Assembly (NCBI GenBank): GCA_002432555.1
Contig: DJFO01000337.1
Span: 9,751 to 16,615 of the forward strand
DNA length: 6,865 bases
From: Marinagarivorans sp. UBA5870
GTDB lineage: Bacteria > Pseudomonadota > Gammaproteobacteria > Pseudomonadales > Cellvibrionaceae
Direction: 5' to 3'
The notes below the pieces were generated by a model. That model ran no database searches. It was not told where the DNA came from and saw only the letters and a list, made by a program, of their open reading frames with translations. Below, piece after piece: positions 1-6,265 of this stretch. Within the stretch, counting starts at the first letter, position 1; the number at the start of each line of letters is the position of its first letter. Position numbers and translations under genes: made by a program.

Positions 1-248
1 AACGTCATAAGCGCGCCGAGGGTGGCGCCTGCCGTTTTGAACCGGCAGTGCGGGATAGCGATGCCGCCACCGATCCCGGTAGAACCGAGGCGCTCCCGGG
101 CGATCAATTGCTGGAACAGCTGGTCCGCGTTGATATTGGAAGAGCCTTCGGCGATCAGGGTCGCCAATATTTCCAAAGAACGTTTTTTACTGCTGCAGCT
201 GACGTGACAGAGGGTTCGTGTATTGGTGAGAAGCGATTCAATTTGCAT
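1..248 (-). CDS. ptsN: PtsN, EIIA-Ntr phosphotransfer regulator (partial, 3' end outside window)
   Basis: This is the first 82 codons of the EIIA component of the nitrogen phosphotransferase relay. In the family, PtsN takes phosphate from the PtsP-PtsO(NPr) chain and acts as a cytoplasmic regulator (potassium homeostasis, envelope and nitrogen responses) rather than in sugar uptake. Visible evidence: the N-terminus MQIESLL, a CSSKKRSLEIL stretch matching the CQSKKRALEII stretch of E. coli PtsN, and the phosphorylation-site motif GSTGIGGGIAIPH, which puts the active histidine near residue 67. The reading frame stays open to the window edge, so the gene is cut by the window, not broken. The ATG at 248 is the only sensible start in frame, but its Shine-Dalgarno is poor. 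The gene follows rpoN after 68 bp with no hpf between them. It is probably co-transcribed with rpoN. Confidence 0.95.
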   Translation of the reverse strand, partial: MQIESLLTNTRTLCHVSCSSKKRSLEILATLIAEGSSNINADQLFQQLIARERLGSTGIGGGIAIPHCRFKTAGATLGALMT

Positions 249-271
249 ATTTATACTTCGACCGCATACCT

Positions 272-296
272 GGCGGGGTCCCCGGTGGCCCCCGCC
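272..296. other. GC-rich inverted repeat between rpoN and ptsN
   Basis: A perfect 7-bp inverted repeat, GGCGGGG at 272-278 and CCCCGCC at 290-296, encloses an 11-nt loop. In the rpoN-to-ptsN transcript it would form a strong hairpin starting about 20 nt after the rpoN stop codon. No T-run follows it on either strand, so it does not look like a classical intrinsic terminator. It could be an mRNA-stabilising or processing element, or a partial attenuator. The structure is seen directly; any role is inference. Confidence 0.5.
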
Positions 297-316
297 GTTT
301 GTCATTGAAGTGCCGG

Positions 317-1828
317 TCAGACCAGCCGTTTTCGCTCATTGGAAGGCGCGATTCCCAGCGACTCTCGATATTTGGCAATGGTTCTTCTGGCTACGTGAAT
401 GCCCTGGTCTTCCAGCAGTGCGGTGATCTTGGAGTCGCTCAGGGGTTTGCGCGGGTTTTCCGCAGCTACCAGTTTTTTAATGATAGCGCGAATGGCTGTA
501 GACGAACACTCGCCGCCAGATTCGGTACTTACGTGACTCGAGAAAAAATATTTGAGTTCGAAGATGCCCTGCGGCGTGTGCATATACTTCTGTGTGGTCA
601 CCCGCGATATGGTCGATTCGTGCATCTCCACCATTTCCGCCACATCGTGCAGCACCATGGGTTTCATAGCCTCCGGCCCGTGGTCCAGAAAACCCTGTTG
701 CCGCTCGACAATGCAAGTGGCCACTTTGAGGAGGGTCTCGTTGCGGCTCTGGAGGCTTTTGATAAACCAGCGCGCCTCCTGCAAATTGTCGCGTAGAAAG
801 GTGTTGTCGTTACTGCTGTCGGCCCGGCGCACCAGCGAGGCGTAGTCCGGGTTGATGCGCAGCTTCGGCGCGATCTCGGGGTTGAGCTGCACGTTCCAGC
901 GATTGTTTTCCTTTTTCACGAATACGTCGGGCACCACATACTCGGTGGTCTCCTCGCCGATCTGCTCGCCGGGGCGCGGGTTGAGGCTCTGGATAATCCG
1001 AATGGCTTCTTGGAGTTCAGTTTCTTTTACCTTGAGTTTGCGCATCAGCTGCTTGAAATCGCGCGCGCCGAGAAGTGGCAGATAATGCTGGACCAGATTC
1101 ACCGCAACTTCGTAAGAGGGTAGGTTTTCCGGCAGTTGGCGCAACTGGAGCAAGAGGCATTCCGCAAGATCCTGGCTGGCTACGCCGGGCGGATCGAACT
1201 GCTGTAGGCGGTGCAATACCGCCATAACCTCGTCGAGCTCCAGCTCCGGATAATCCTGCTGGAGGCCCTGGTAGATCTCATCCACCGGTTGGACCAGCAT
1301 GCCGCTCGGGCCAACCGCATCTATGATCGCGTCGCCGATATGGCGATCGACATCGGACATGGGGGTCAAATTCAGTTGCCAGGCGAGATAATCCTGCAGG
1401 GATTCGGAGGTGCCGCGGCGGGATTCAAAGTCCATATCTTCGTTTTCCGGCCGCGATAGTCCGGTACCGGTGGGAGCGCTTTGGTAGACGTCGTCCCAGC
1501 TCGTATCAACCGCCAATTCGGTTGGAATTTCCTGGCTCCATTCGCCATCGGGGGTGTGGTCTTCACCGTCTTCGCGGCTCGCGCCGTTGGGTTCGTCAAC
1601 TTTTACGGTTGTTTCCGGGTGAGCAGAGAAGTCGAGCTCCGGGCCTTCGGCCGTGTAGTCACCGCCAGCCTCTTCTTCGGCAACGTCCAACATCGGGTTG
1701 GTTTCGAGGGCTTCCTGAATTTCGGTTTGCAGATCGAGAGTAGACAGTTGAAGAAGGCGAATAGCCTGCTGCAGCTGAGGCGTCATGGTCAGCTGCTGGC
1801 CGAGTTTGAGTTGCAATGATTGCTTCAT
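317..1828 (-). CDS. rpoN: RNA polymerase sigma-54 factor RpoN
   Basis: This encodes the 503-residue sigma-54 factor, which directs RNA polymerase to -24/-12 promoters and needs an AAA+ enhancer-binding activator to melt DNA. All family parts are present. Region I (about residues 1-50) begins [20 protein letters not shown] and is glutamine- and leucine-rich. An acidic, low-complexity Region II covers about 50-140. The core-binding domain follows. The helix-turn-helix contains [13 protein letters not shown] near 404-416. The RpoN box [10 protein letters not shown] lies at about 480-489, close to the C-terminus, and reads the -24 element. It is slightly longer than E. coli RpoN (477), mainly in the acidic linker. 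The ATG at 1828 gives the canonical N-terminus although its ribosome binding site is weak. A separate promoter lies upstream (1863-1891), so rpoN can be expressed independently of the lpt genes. Confidence 0.98.
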   Translation of the reverse strand: MKQSLQLKLGQQLTMTPQLQQAIRLLQLSTLDLQTEIQEALETNPMLDVAEEEAGGDYTAEGPELDFSAHPETTVKVDEPNGASREDGEDHTPDGEWSQEIPTELAVDTSWDDVYQSAPTGTGLSRPENEDMDFESRRGTSESLQDYLAWQLNLTPMSDVDRHIGDAIIDAVGPSGMLVQPVDEIYQGLQQDYPELELDEVMAVLHRLQQFDPPGVASQDLAECLLLQLRQLPENLPSYEVAVNLVQHYLPLLGARDFKQLMRKLKVKETELQEAIRIIQSLNPRPGEQIGEETTEYVVPDVFVKKENNRWNVQLNPEIAPKLRINPDYASLVRRADSSNDNTFLRDNLQEARWFIKSLQSRNETLLKVATCIVERQQGFLDHGPEAMKPMVLHDVAEMVEMHESTISRVTTQKYMHTPQGIFELKYFFSSHVSTESGGECSSTAIRAIIKKLVAAENPRKPLSDSKITALLEDQGIHVARRTIAKYRESLGIAPSNERKRLV

Positions 1829-1862
1829 TCGTCAGTCTTGTCGTTGCGATGGAATGTCCCTA

Positions 1863-1891
1863 ATTCTAGTCATCCCTTTTTCGACAAGCAA
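1863..1891 (-). promoter_or_regulatory. Predicted sigma-70-type promoter of rpoN
   Basis: On the minus strand, TTGCTT (1891-1886) is followed by exactly 17 bp and then TAGAAT (1868-1863). The -10 matches the consensus at 5 of 6 positions and the -35 at 3 of 6. The region just upstream of the -35 (about 1892-1920) is rich in A/T runs, like an UP element. Transcription would start near 1856, leaving a leader of roughly 28 nt before the rpoN ATG. It lies in the 143-bp lptB-rpoN gap, by far the largest gap within the minus-strand block. A promoter here fits rpoN having its own, largely housekeeping, expression. Confidence 0.6.
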
Positions 1892-1971
1892 TCATTTTCG
1901 CGCTTTTTAAAAGCAAAGTTTGGGCCAGATGAACACTCTGCGTTTCGGTTGTCAAGTTATCTGTGATGGGG

Positions 1972-2697
1972 TCAGAGGCGGAAGTGTTCGCCAAGATAGA
2001 CTTTGCGCACCTTGGGGTTATCCATGACCGTCTGAGGCGAGCCTTCGGCGATGATGTAGCCTTCGCTGACGATATAGGCTTTTTCACAAATGTCCAAAGT
2101 CTCGCGCACATTGTGGTCGGTAATCAAAACGCCGAGGCCACGGTTTTTCAGGTGGGTGACTATGGTTTTGATGTCGTTGACCGAAATGGGGTCCACTCCG
2201 GCAAAGGGCTCGTCCAGCAGAATGAACTCGGGGTTAGTGGCAATTGCCCGCGCAATCTCCACCCGCCGCCGTTCCCCGCCCGAAAGCGCCATGCCGAGGC
2301 TGTCGCGGATATGCGTAATGTGAAATTCCTGCAGCAGGTGATCCAGCACATCCTTGCGCGATTTGCGGGTGAGGTCGCGCCGGGTTTCCAGGATCGCCAG
2401 CAGATTGTCTGAGACCGTCAATTTGCGAAACACGGACGCCTCCTGCGGGAGGTAACTGAGGCCGGCGCGGGCGCGGCCGTGGATTGGCAGGTGGGTAACG
2501 CGCTGCTCGTTGATGAAGACTTCGCCGTTATCGGCATCCACCAGGCCCGCAATCATATAGAAGCAGGTGGTCTTACCCGCGCCATTGGGGCCGAGCAATC
2601 CAACGATTTGACCGCTCTCGACCATCATAGATACATCGATGACGACTTTCCGCCCCTTGTAACTTTTGGCTAGGTTGCGCGCCTCCAGCTTCGCCAT
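1972..2697 (-). CDS. lptB: LptB, lipopolysaccharide export ABC ATPase
   Basis: This is the cytoplasmic ATPase that, as a dimer with LptF and LptG, powers extraction of lipopolysaccharide from the inner membrane and its transfer to LptC. At 241 residues it has the normal family length. All ABC elements are visible: Walker [10 protein letters not shown] at 36-44, Q-loop Q85, signature LSGGE at 138-142, Walker B ILLDEP at 159-164 with catalytic E163, and the switch histidine H195 in ITDH. The C-terminus ending YLGEHFRL is typical of LptB and separates it from generic branched-chain amino acid transporter ATPases. A strong GAGGAAGAG ribosome binding site (2712-2704) lies inside the last codons of lptA, and only 3 bp separate the lptA stop from this ATG, so translation is probably coupled. 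LptF and LptG are not in the window; in relatives they are encoded elsewhere. Confidence 0.98.
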   Translation of the reverse strand: MAKLEARNLAKSYKGRKVVIDVSMMVESGQIVGLLGPNGAGKTTCFYMIAGLVDADNGEVFINEQRVTHLPIHGRARAGLSYLPQEASVFRKLTVSDNLLAILETRRDLTRKSRKDVLDHLLQEFHITHIRDSLGMALSGGERRRVEIARAIATNPEFILLDEPFAGVDPISVNDIKTIVTHLKNRGLGVLITDHNVRETLDICEKAYIVSEGYIIAEGSPQTVMDNPKVRKVYLGEHFRL

Positions 2698-2700
2698 GGA

Positions 2701-3234
2701 TCACTCTTCCTCGTTCTGCTTGAGGGACCGGGCGGGGATCACCATCTTGACCCGCTCATTCTGGCTTGCGTCGCCGCCGGCCTTCACGAGGGATTTTTTC
2801 ACGTCATAGTCAATGCGGTTGCCGGACAAGCTGGTCCCTTCCTGTTGCAGCGAGGCGTTGTCGATCAAATGTAGAGTGTCCTGCGCTATGTTGTATTCAA
2901 GGCGATTCGCCTCGGCAATCACCGGCCCTTCGTCTTCGCTCGGCTTTTGTTGATAGCGGGCAGGCGCGCCGGTTGCGACTATCTGGGTCACCTTGTTTTT
3001 GGTGTTGACGATCACCACCTCCTGAGCGTCTATGCGCATGGAGCCCTGCTGCATCACCACGTTACCGGAATAAGTGGTCGTGCCTTTGATCTCATCGCGT
3101 TCGGCGCTGTCGGAGTGGATCGTGATCGCCTGGTTGCGATCCGATGAAAGCGCCTGGACGTCCGCAGCGCTGAGGAGTACCAGGGCAACTGCCGCCACCA
3201 ACTTAAGGTGCGGTTTCGTCGGCGATAGGTTCAT
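2701..3234 (-). CDS. lptA: LptA, periplasmic lipopolysaccharide bridge protein
   Basis: This encodes a 177-residue OstA/LptA-family periplasmic protein. In the family it polymerises head-to-tail between LptC at the inner membrane and LptD at the outer membrane, forming the beta-jellyroll groove that carries lipopolysaccharide across. The signal peptide is clear: basic start to about residue 11, hydrophobic core LVAAVALVLLSA, and a probable cleavage after VQA at residue 28. The mature part has the expected features: DSAERDEIKGTTTYSGNVVMQQG near the N-terminus, then repeated short beta-strand patterns such as RIDAQEVVI and NRIDYDVKKSLV. An AAGGGG ribosome binding site (3245-3240) sits in the end of lptC. 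The first 32 bp overlap the 3' end of lptC in a different frame, which suggests translational coupling. The C-terminal tail is acidic (NEEE). Confidence 0.96.
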   Translation of the reverse strand: MNLSPTKPHLKLVAAVALVLLSAADVQALSSDRNQAITIHSDSAERDEIKGTTTYSGNVVMQQGSMRIDAQEVVIVNTKNKVTQIVATGAPARYQQKPSEDEGPVIAEANRLEYNIAQDTLHLIDNASLQQEGTSLSGNRIDYDVKKSLVKAGGDASQNERVKMVIPARSLKQNEEE

Positions 3235-3805
3235 GGTAGCCCCTTACTCGATTCAATAGTTGGATCCGTTTATTGGTCAGGTCCACTGTCATACCCTTGG
3301 CTTCGATTTTCCCTTGAGCCGTCGTGATGACCACATCGGCTTTAGTGCTGATGACCTTTTCCCGCGGCCTGATCTCCAGGTTGCTGGTTGTGAGTTCGGT
3401 CACCCCTGCGGGATCGTCCGCCTGCCAAATGCGCACATTAGGCCAGAGTTTCAACAAGGTGCCCCGCTCGCTTAACTCCCCTTGGTCGGCGGTGGCGAAC
3501 CACGGACTGTCTCCGGCGTGGAAGGTCAGTTGAGGGGCTTCCAGGCTGGTAAAATCGCCCTCGCTGACGCGCGCCAGGTCCAGGCGGAAGTGTCGCAATG
3601 TGGTGGCGACGAACTCATAACTCAAGCGCCCCTCCGGATCGAAATGCTGGGACCGCGCCTCTTCGATGACCGCGTAGGGAAACAGTTGGTCTCGACTCGC
3701 CTCGTCACCGAATGGAATCAGCAGTTTGGGTGGCGTCTCCCACACGGTTATCACCGCTACAATCAGGGCCACTACGAGGGAGATATAGAGCCAATTGTGC
3801 TTCAT
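3203..3805 (-). CDS. lptC: LptC, inner-membrane-anchored lipopolysaccharide export protein
   Basis: A 200-residue bitopic protein that receives lipopolysaccharide from LptB2FG and hands it to LptA. It has one N-terminal membrane anchor (about residues 5-22, WLYISLVVALIVAVITVW) followed by a periplasmic beta-jellyroll domain rich in strand patterns, such as NLEIRPREKVISTKADVVI near the C-terminal half. Length is close to E. coli LptC (191). The ATG at 3805 is chosen because it places the anchor directly at the N-terminus. The reading frame extends 12 codons further to a TTG at 3841, inside kdsC, but this would add a proline-rich stretch before the anchor. No good Shine-Dalgarno precedes 3805. 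The kdsC stop lies 7 bp upstream, so coupling to kdsC is likely. Identity rests on topology, length and position between kdsC and lptA as well as sequence. Confidence 0.93.
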   Translation of the reverse strand: MKHNWLYISLVVALIVAVITVWETPPKLLIPFGDEASRDQLFPYAVIEEARSQHFDPEGRLSYEFVATTLRHFRLDLARVSEGDFTSLEAPQLTFHAGDSPWFATADQGELSERGTLLKLWPNVRIWQADDPAGVTELTTSNLEIRPREKVISTKADVVITTAQGKIEAKGMTVDLTNKRIQLLNRVRGYHEPIADETAP

Positions 3806-3812
3806 CAGTACG

Positions 3813-4343
3813 TCACACAACCTGGGCCAGGGCGGCGGCAAAAGTGTTTTGAGCTTTCATCAGTAAATCGCAGACCTCCCGCACCGCGCCTTCGCCACCC
3901 TTGCGGTTGCTCTGCCAATCGGCAAACTCCTGTACTTGAGGATGCGCGTTGGGCACCGTGAGTGCCAGACCGACACGGCGCATGATAGTGAGGTCCGGCC
4001 AGTCGTCACCCATGCAGGCGATTTCATTTAGAGCGAGATCGGATCCGCTCAGCAACTCCTGCAGTGCGTCGAACTTGTCTTCTCGGCCCAGGCGCAGCCA
4101 CTGAATTCCGAGATCTTCGGCACGGCGTACCACGGTTTCGCTGTTCCTGCCGGTTATTAGGGCCACCCTTACCCCACTTTTTTGCAGCAGCTTGATCCCG
4201 TGACCATCGAGGGTGTTGAACACCTTGAGCTCCTCACCATCCCTCCCATAATAAAGACGCCCATCGGTCAAAATCCCATCCACATCGAGTACAAGCAGCC
4301 TTATTCCGCTGGCTCGTGCCAAAAGCTCGGTTTCATTCAACAT
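3813..4343 (-). CDS. kdsC: KdsC, 3-deoxy-D-manno-octulosonate 8-phosphate phosphatase
   Basis: This cytoplasmic HAD-superfamily phosphatase hydrolyses Kdo-8-phosphate to Kdo and phosphate, the third step of Kdo synthesis for the lipopolysaccharide core. At 176 residues it is a cap-less HAD enzyme of the tetrameric KdsC type. Motif I is LDVDGILTDG with nucleophile D20 and D22. Motif II is LITGRNS with T64. The motif III lysine is probably K90 in REDKFDAL. Motif IV is MGDDWPDL with D113, D114 and D117. The C-terminal RKGGEGAVREVCDLLM segment is typical of KdsC; in the family this tail folds over a neighbouring active site. The ATG at 4343 follows the kdsD stop by 22 bp and has a moderate GGTGAG-type ribosome binding site. 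No key residue is missing. Confidence 0.97.
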   Translation of the reverse strand: MLNETELLARASGIRLLVLDVDGILTDGRLYYGRDGEELKVFNTLDGHGIKLLQKSGVRVALITGRNSETVVRRAEDLGIQWLRLGREDKFDALQELLSGSDLALNEIACMGDDWPDLTIMRRVGLALTVPNAHPQVQEFADWQSNRKGGEGAVREVCDLLMKAQNTFAAALAQVV

Positions 4344-4365
4344 AGTTCACTCACCCGCCACTGAT

Positions 4366-5346
4366 TCAGATCAAGCCCGCACGCAACAGGTCGTGCATGT
4401 GAATGACACCGATAGCTTGGTTTTGCTCACTTGTAACCACCAGCGAGGTAATCTTCCTGCTCTCCATTATGGTGAGCGCTTCAGCAGCCATTGCGTTCTG
4501 CGGTACCGTCGTCGGGTTGTGCGACATGATACTTTCAATCTCCATCCGGTGTACGTCGTGCCCTTTATCCAAGGCCCGCCGGAGGTCTCCATCCGTGAAG
4601 ACGCCGAGTAGCGCATCATCCTCACCGATCACCGTGGTCATTCCGAGGCCCTTGTCGGTAATCTCGCCGAGGGCAACCAGAAGCGTCGTCTCTGGCCCGA
4701 CCCTAGGCATTTCGCTGCCCGTATGCATGATATCGCTGACTTTGAGAAGCAATCGGCGCCCGAGCACGCCGCCGGGATGCGACAACGCAAAGTCTTCCGC
4801 GGTAAAACCTCGCGCTTCGATCAACGCGACAGCTAGAGCATCACCCATCACTAAAGTGGCGGTCGTGCTCGAGGTGGGGGCAAGGTCCAGCGGGCAGGCC
4901 TCCGAGGCGACTCGTATATCGAGATTCACCTCGGCCGCCTCCGCTAGAGGCGAATGGTCCTTTCCGGTCATGCTGATCAGCGGAATATTCAGCCGCTTGA
5001 GAATTGGCAGCAATGTCAGAATCTCGGGGGAGTTGCCCGAATGTGAAATCGCGATTACCAAATCTCCCGGTATAATCATGCCCAAATCCCCGAGGCTGGC
5101 CTCGCCCGGGTGGACAAAAAATGCCGGGGTTCCTGTGCTCGCAAGGGTGGACGCGATTTTCTTGCCGATGTGCCCGGATTTCCCCATGCCAGTGACTACC
5201 ACCCGCCCTCGACACGCCAAGATCAGCTGGCAAGCACGAACGAAATTTTCGTCGAGACGATCCTCAAGCGCTGCAATGGCGTCTCGTTCGAGGCGGATCG
5301 TACGGCGACCGGAGGCGATGAGAGTCTGTTCTGAGTAGTGCTTCAT
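4366..5346 (-). CDS. kdsD: KdsD, arabinose-5-phosphate isomerase
   Basis: This enzyme interconverts ribulose-5-phosphate and arabinose-5-phosphate, the first dedicated step toward Kdo. With the ATG at 5346 it has 326 residues, close to E. coli KdsD (328). The SIS domain (about 35-175) contains GMGKSGHIG with K56, HPGEASLGDLG, and SHSGNSPE ending in E108; E149 in ASEACPLD and H190 in LSHPGG align with the remaining catalytic positions reported for the E. coli enzyme. Two CBS domains follow, about 205-260 (VSDIMHTG onward) and 270-326 (ESIMSHNPTTVP onward). An in-frame ATG at 5376 would add ten residues with two cysteines, but AAGGA at 5356-5352 fits the 5346 start well. It is the first gene of the minus-strand block. 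The paralogue GutQ is a less likely identity given the kdsC-lpt context. Confidence 0.97.
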   Translation of the reverse strand: MKHYSEQTLIASGRRTIRLERDAIAALEDRLDENFVRACQLILACRGRVVVTGMGKSGHIGKKIASTLASTGTPAFFVHPGEASLGDLGMIIPGDLVIAISHSGNSPEILTLLPILKRLNIPLISMTGKDHSPLAEAAEVNLDIRVASEACPLDLAPTSSTTATLVMGDALAVALIEARGFTAEDFALSHPGGVLGRRLLLKVSDIMHTGSEMPRVGPETTLLVALGEITDKGLGMTTVIGEDDALLGVFTDGDLRRALDKGHDVHRMEIESIMSHNPTTVPQNAMAAEALTIMESRKITSLVVTSEQNQAIGVIHMHDLLRAGLI

Positions 5347-5409
5347 GGCTGTCCTTCGACAACAAAAGTCGCCCATGATAAGGGATATGGCGGCAGAATT
5401 TTAGAGTCC

Positions 5410-5425
5410 CCGGCGGTACCGCTGG
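5410..5425. repeat. Operator-like palindrome in the kdsD/mlaC divergent region
   Basis: CCGGCGGTACCGCTGG is a 16-bp inverted repeat with a perfect 10-bp core (GCGGTACCGC, 5413-5422) and one mismatched pair outside it. It lies just upstream of the TAAAAT box facing kdsD. Its symmetry and position suit a dimeric repressor or activator site, but GC-rich palindromes also arise by chance and I cannot name a cognate regulator. Confidence 0.35.
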
Positions 5426-5528
5426 ACGAGAGAGGGATGGAGGCTCGCAAGACGCGGCGGCGCACAGTAAACTTTCCGCCCGGCGGCGCGTCCAAAATGC
5501 GTTTGTCCCCCCATTTCAGTTTGTTTTT

Positions 5529-5534
5529 AAGGAG
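5529..5534 (+). promoter_or_regulatory. Ribosome binding site that sets the GTG start of mlaC
   Basis: AAGGAG stands 8 nt before GTG at 5543. It favours this GTG because the next in-frame ATG lies after the signal peptide region. A nearby TTG at 5539 is in another frame and stops after four codons. Confidence 0.75.
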
Positions 5535-5542
5535 AGAGTTGC

Positions 5543-6175
5543 GTGAGTGCTAATATCATCCAGGTCGGAACACGTCTGTTGACGCTGATCGTTTGCATCT
5601 TCTGGGGCACCCAGGTAGCGGCGGCGGAAGCGGCGAAAAGCCCTGGGCCGCATCAAATTGTGCAGAGCGTGACCGACGCCATGATGAAAGTGATCAAGGA
5701 CGGTGAGAAATCGCTTAAGGAAAATCCGGATCAGTATTTTGCCCGCGTAAGGGCGACCCTCGAGCCGACAGTAAGTTTTGACTTCATCGCCAAGAACGTC
5801 ATGGCGGGCTATTGGGATCAGGCCACCGAAGATCAGCGCACCCGTTTCACCGAAACTTTCACCCGCAGCATGGTTGAGACCCTTGGCAAGGGCATGGCCA
5901 ATTACAGTGACCTGAAGATAACGACCCTTTCACCTCCGGCGGCCGAAGTCGCCACCAAACGCGTGGAAGTGGTGCAAGAAGTGGCAGCGGCCGACGGCAC
6001 CAGCCGCATTTCCTATACCATGGCCCAGAACAAAACCGGCGAATGGAAGCTGATTAACGTGGTGCTCAACGGGGTGAACCTCGGCAAAAGTTTCCGTGAT
6101 CAGTTCAGCCAGGCGATGAAACAAAACGACAACAACATCGATAAGGTGATCGCCGGCTGGGCGCAGAAAGTTTAA
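5543..6175 (+). CDS. mlaC: MlaC, periplasmic phospholipid-binding protein (Ttg2D family)
   Basis: A 210-residue MlaC/Ttg2D-family protein, the soluble carrier that moves phospholipids between the outer-membrane MlaA-porin complex and the inner-membrane MlaFEDB transporter. Residues 1-28 form a signal peptide: R11, hydrophobic core LLTLIVCIFWG, and an AXA site near VAAA at 25-28. The mature part begins with a helical segment (IVQSVTDAMMKVI) and continues with ATLEPTVSFDFIAKNVMAGYWDQATEDQR, characteristic of the family, then the strand-rich part with WKLINVVLNGVNLGKSFRDQF near the C-terminus. The length is almost that of E. coli MlaC (211). The start is GTG with a good ribosome binding site. 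Unusually, it is divergent from kdsD with no mlaF, mlaE or mlaD before it and no mlaB after it. No truncation or frameshift is visible, so the gene looks functional. Confidence 0.94.
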   Translation: MSANIIQVGTRLLTLIVCIFWGTQVAAAEAAKSPGPHQIVQSVTDAMMKVIKDGEKSLKENPDQYFARVRATLEPTVSFDFIAKNVMAGYWDQATEDQRTRFTETFTRSMVETLGKGMANYSDLKITTLSPPAAEVATKRVEVVQEVAAADGTSRISYTMAQNKTGEWKLINVVLNGVNLGKSFRDQFSQAMKQNDNNIDKVIAGWAQKV

Positions 6176-6191
6176 GTTTCCGTTCAAGGTC

Positions 6192-6215
6192 GCCCGGCGG
6201 GTGCGCCCGCTGGGC
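6192..6215 (+). terminator. Stem-loop after mlaC, possible weak terminator or attenuator
   Basis: GCCCGGCGGG (6192-6201) and CCCGCTGGGC (6206-6215) form a 10-bp stem with one G-U wobble and a TGCG tetraloop. It lies 16 nt after the mlaC stop. Only AATTT follows, not a long T-run, so termination may be partial. It might separate mlaC expression from ibaG-murA or protect the mlaC mRNA 3' end. Confidence 0.5.
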
Positions 6216-6265
6216 AATTTCGGTAAACTACGCGCCTCTTTTGTAGGGGTGCGACTAGGTCATTT

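Larger units (their letters stand above)
5347..5542. promoter_or_regulatory. Divergent intergenic region between kdsD and mlaC
   Basis: These 196 bp must hold the upstream signals for the kdsD-lptB block and for mlaC. Toward kdsD, the minus strand offers -10-like TATCAT (5380-5375) and TAAAAT (5403-5398), but neither has a convincing -35 at 16-18 bp, so I do not assign a start site. Toward mlaC I find no good promoter: the best pair, TTGTCC with TTTAAG after 17 bp, would start transcription at or past the ribosome binding site. A 16-bp imperfect palindrome lies near the middle (5410-5425). No small gene is evident. Confidence 0.45.

Noticed and set aside
299..796. 165-codon plus-strand open frame antisense to rpoN
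   Set aside because: It lies wholly opposite the conserved helix-turn-helix and RpoN box of rpoN, and its translation resembles no family I know.
1902..1914. GCTTTTTAAAAGC inverted repeat as a terminator after lptB
   Set aside because: The symmetrical A/T core leaves no real loop and no GC stem, and it is better read as an AT-rich element upstream of the rpoN promoter.
1950..1955. Perfect -35 hexamer TTGACA on the minus strand after lptB
   Set aside because: No acceptable -10 lies at 16-18 bp, and a better promoter sits nearer rpoN at 1863-1891.
1866..2111. Possible small minus-strand gene covering the lptB-rpoN gap
   Set aside because: Most of it overlaps the lptB 3' end in another frame, and the remainder coincides with the rpoN promoter. 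The peptide is low-complexity with no familiar motif.
3806..3841. Upstream TTG start giving a 212-residue LptC
   Set aside because: It adds a proline-rich stretch before the membrane anchor and uses a rare start. The ATG at 3805 gives the expected topology and length.
4403..5338. Long 311-codon open frame on the plus strand antisense to kdsD
   Set aside because: It mirrors the kdsD coding sequence, its peptide is serine/arginine-rich with no recognisable domain, and kdsD is certain on the other strand. GC-rich genes commonly leave such antisense frames.
5347..5376. Upstream ATG giving a 336-residue KdsD
   Set aside because: The AAGGA site at 5356-5352 fits the ATG at 5346, and the extra ten residues have no counterpart in E. 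coli KdsD.
5505..5530. TTGTCC/TTTAAG pair as an mlaC promoter
   Set aside because: Transcription would begin in or after the mlaC ribosome binding site, leaving no usable leader.
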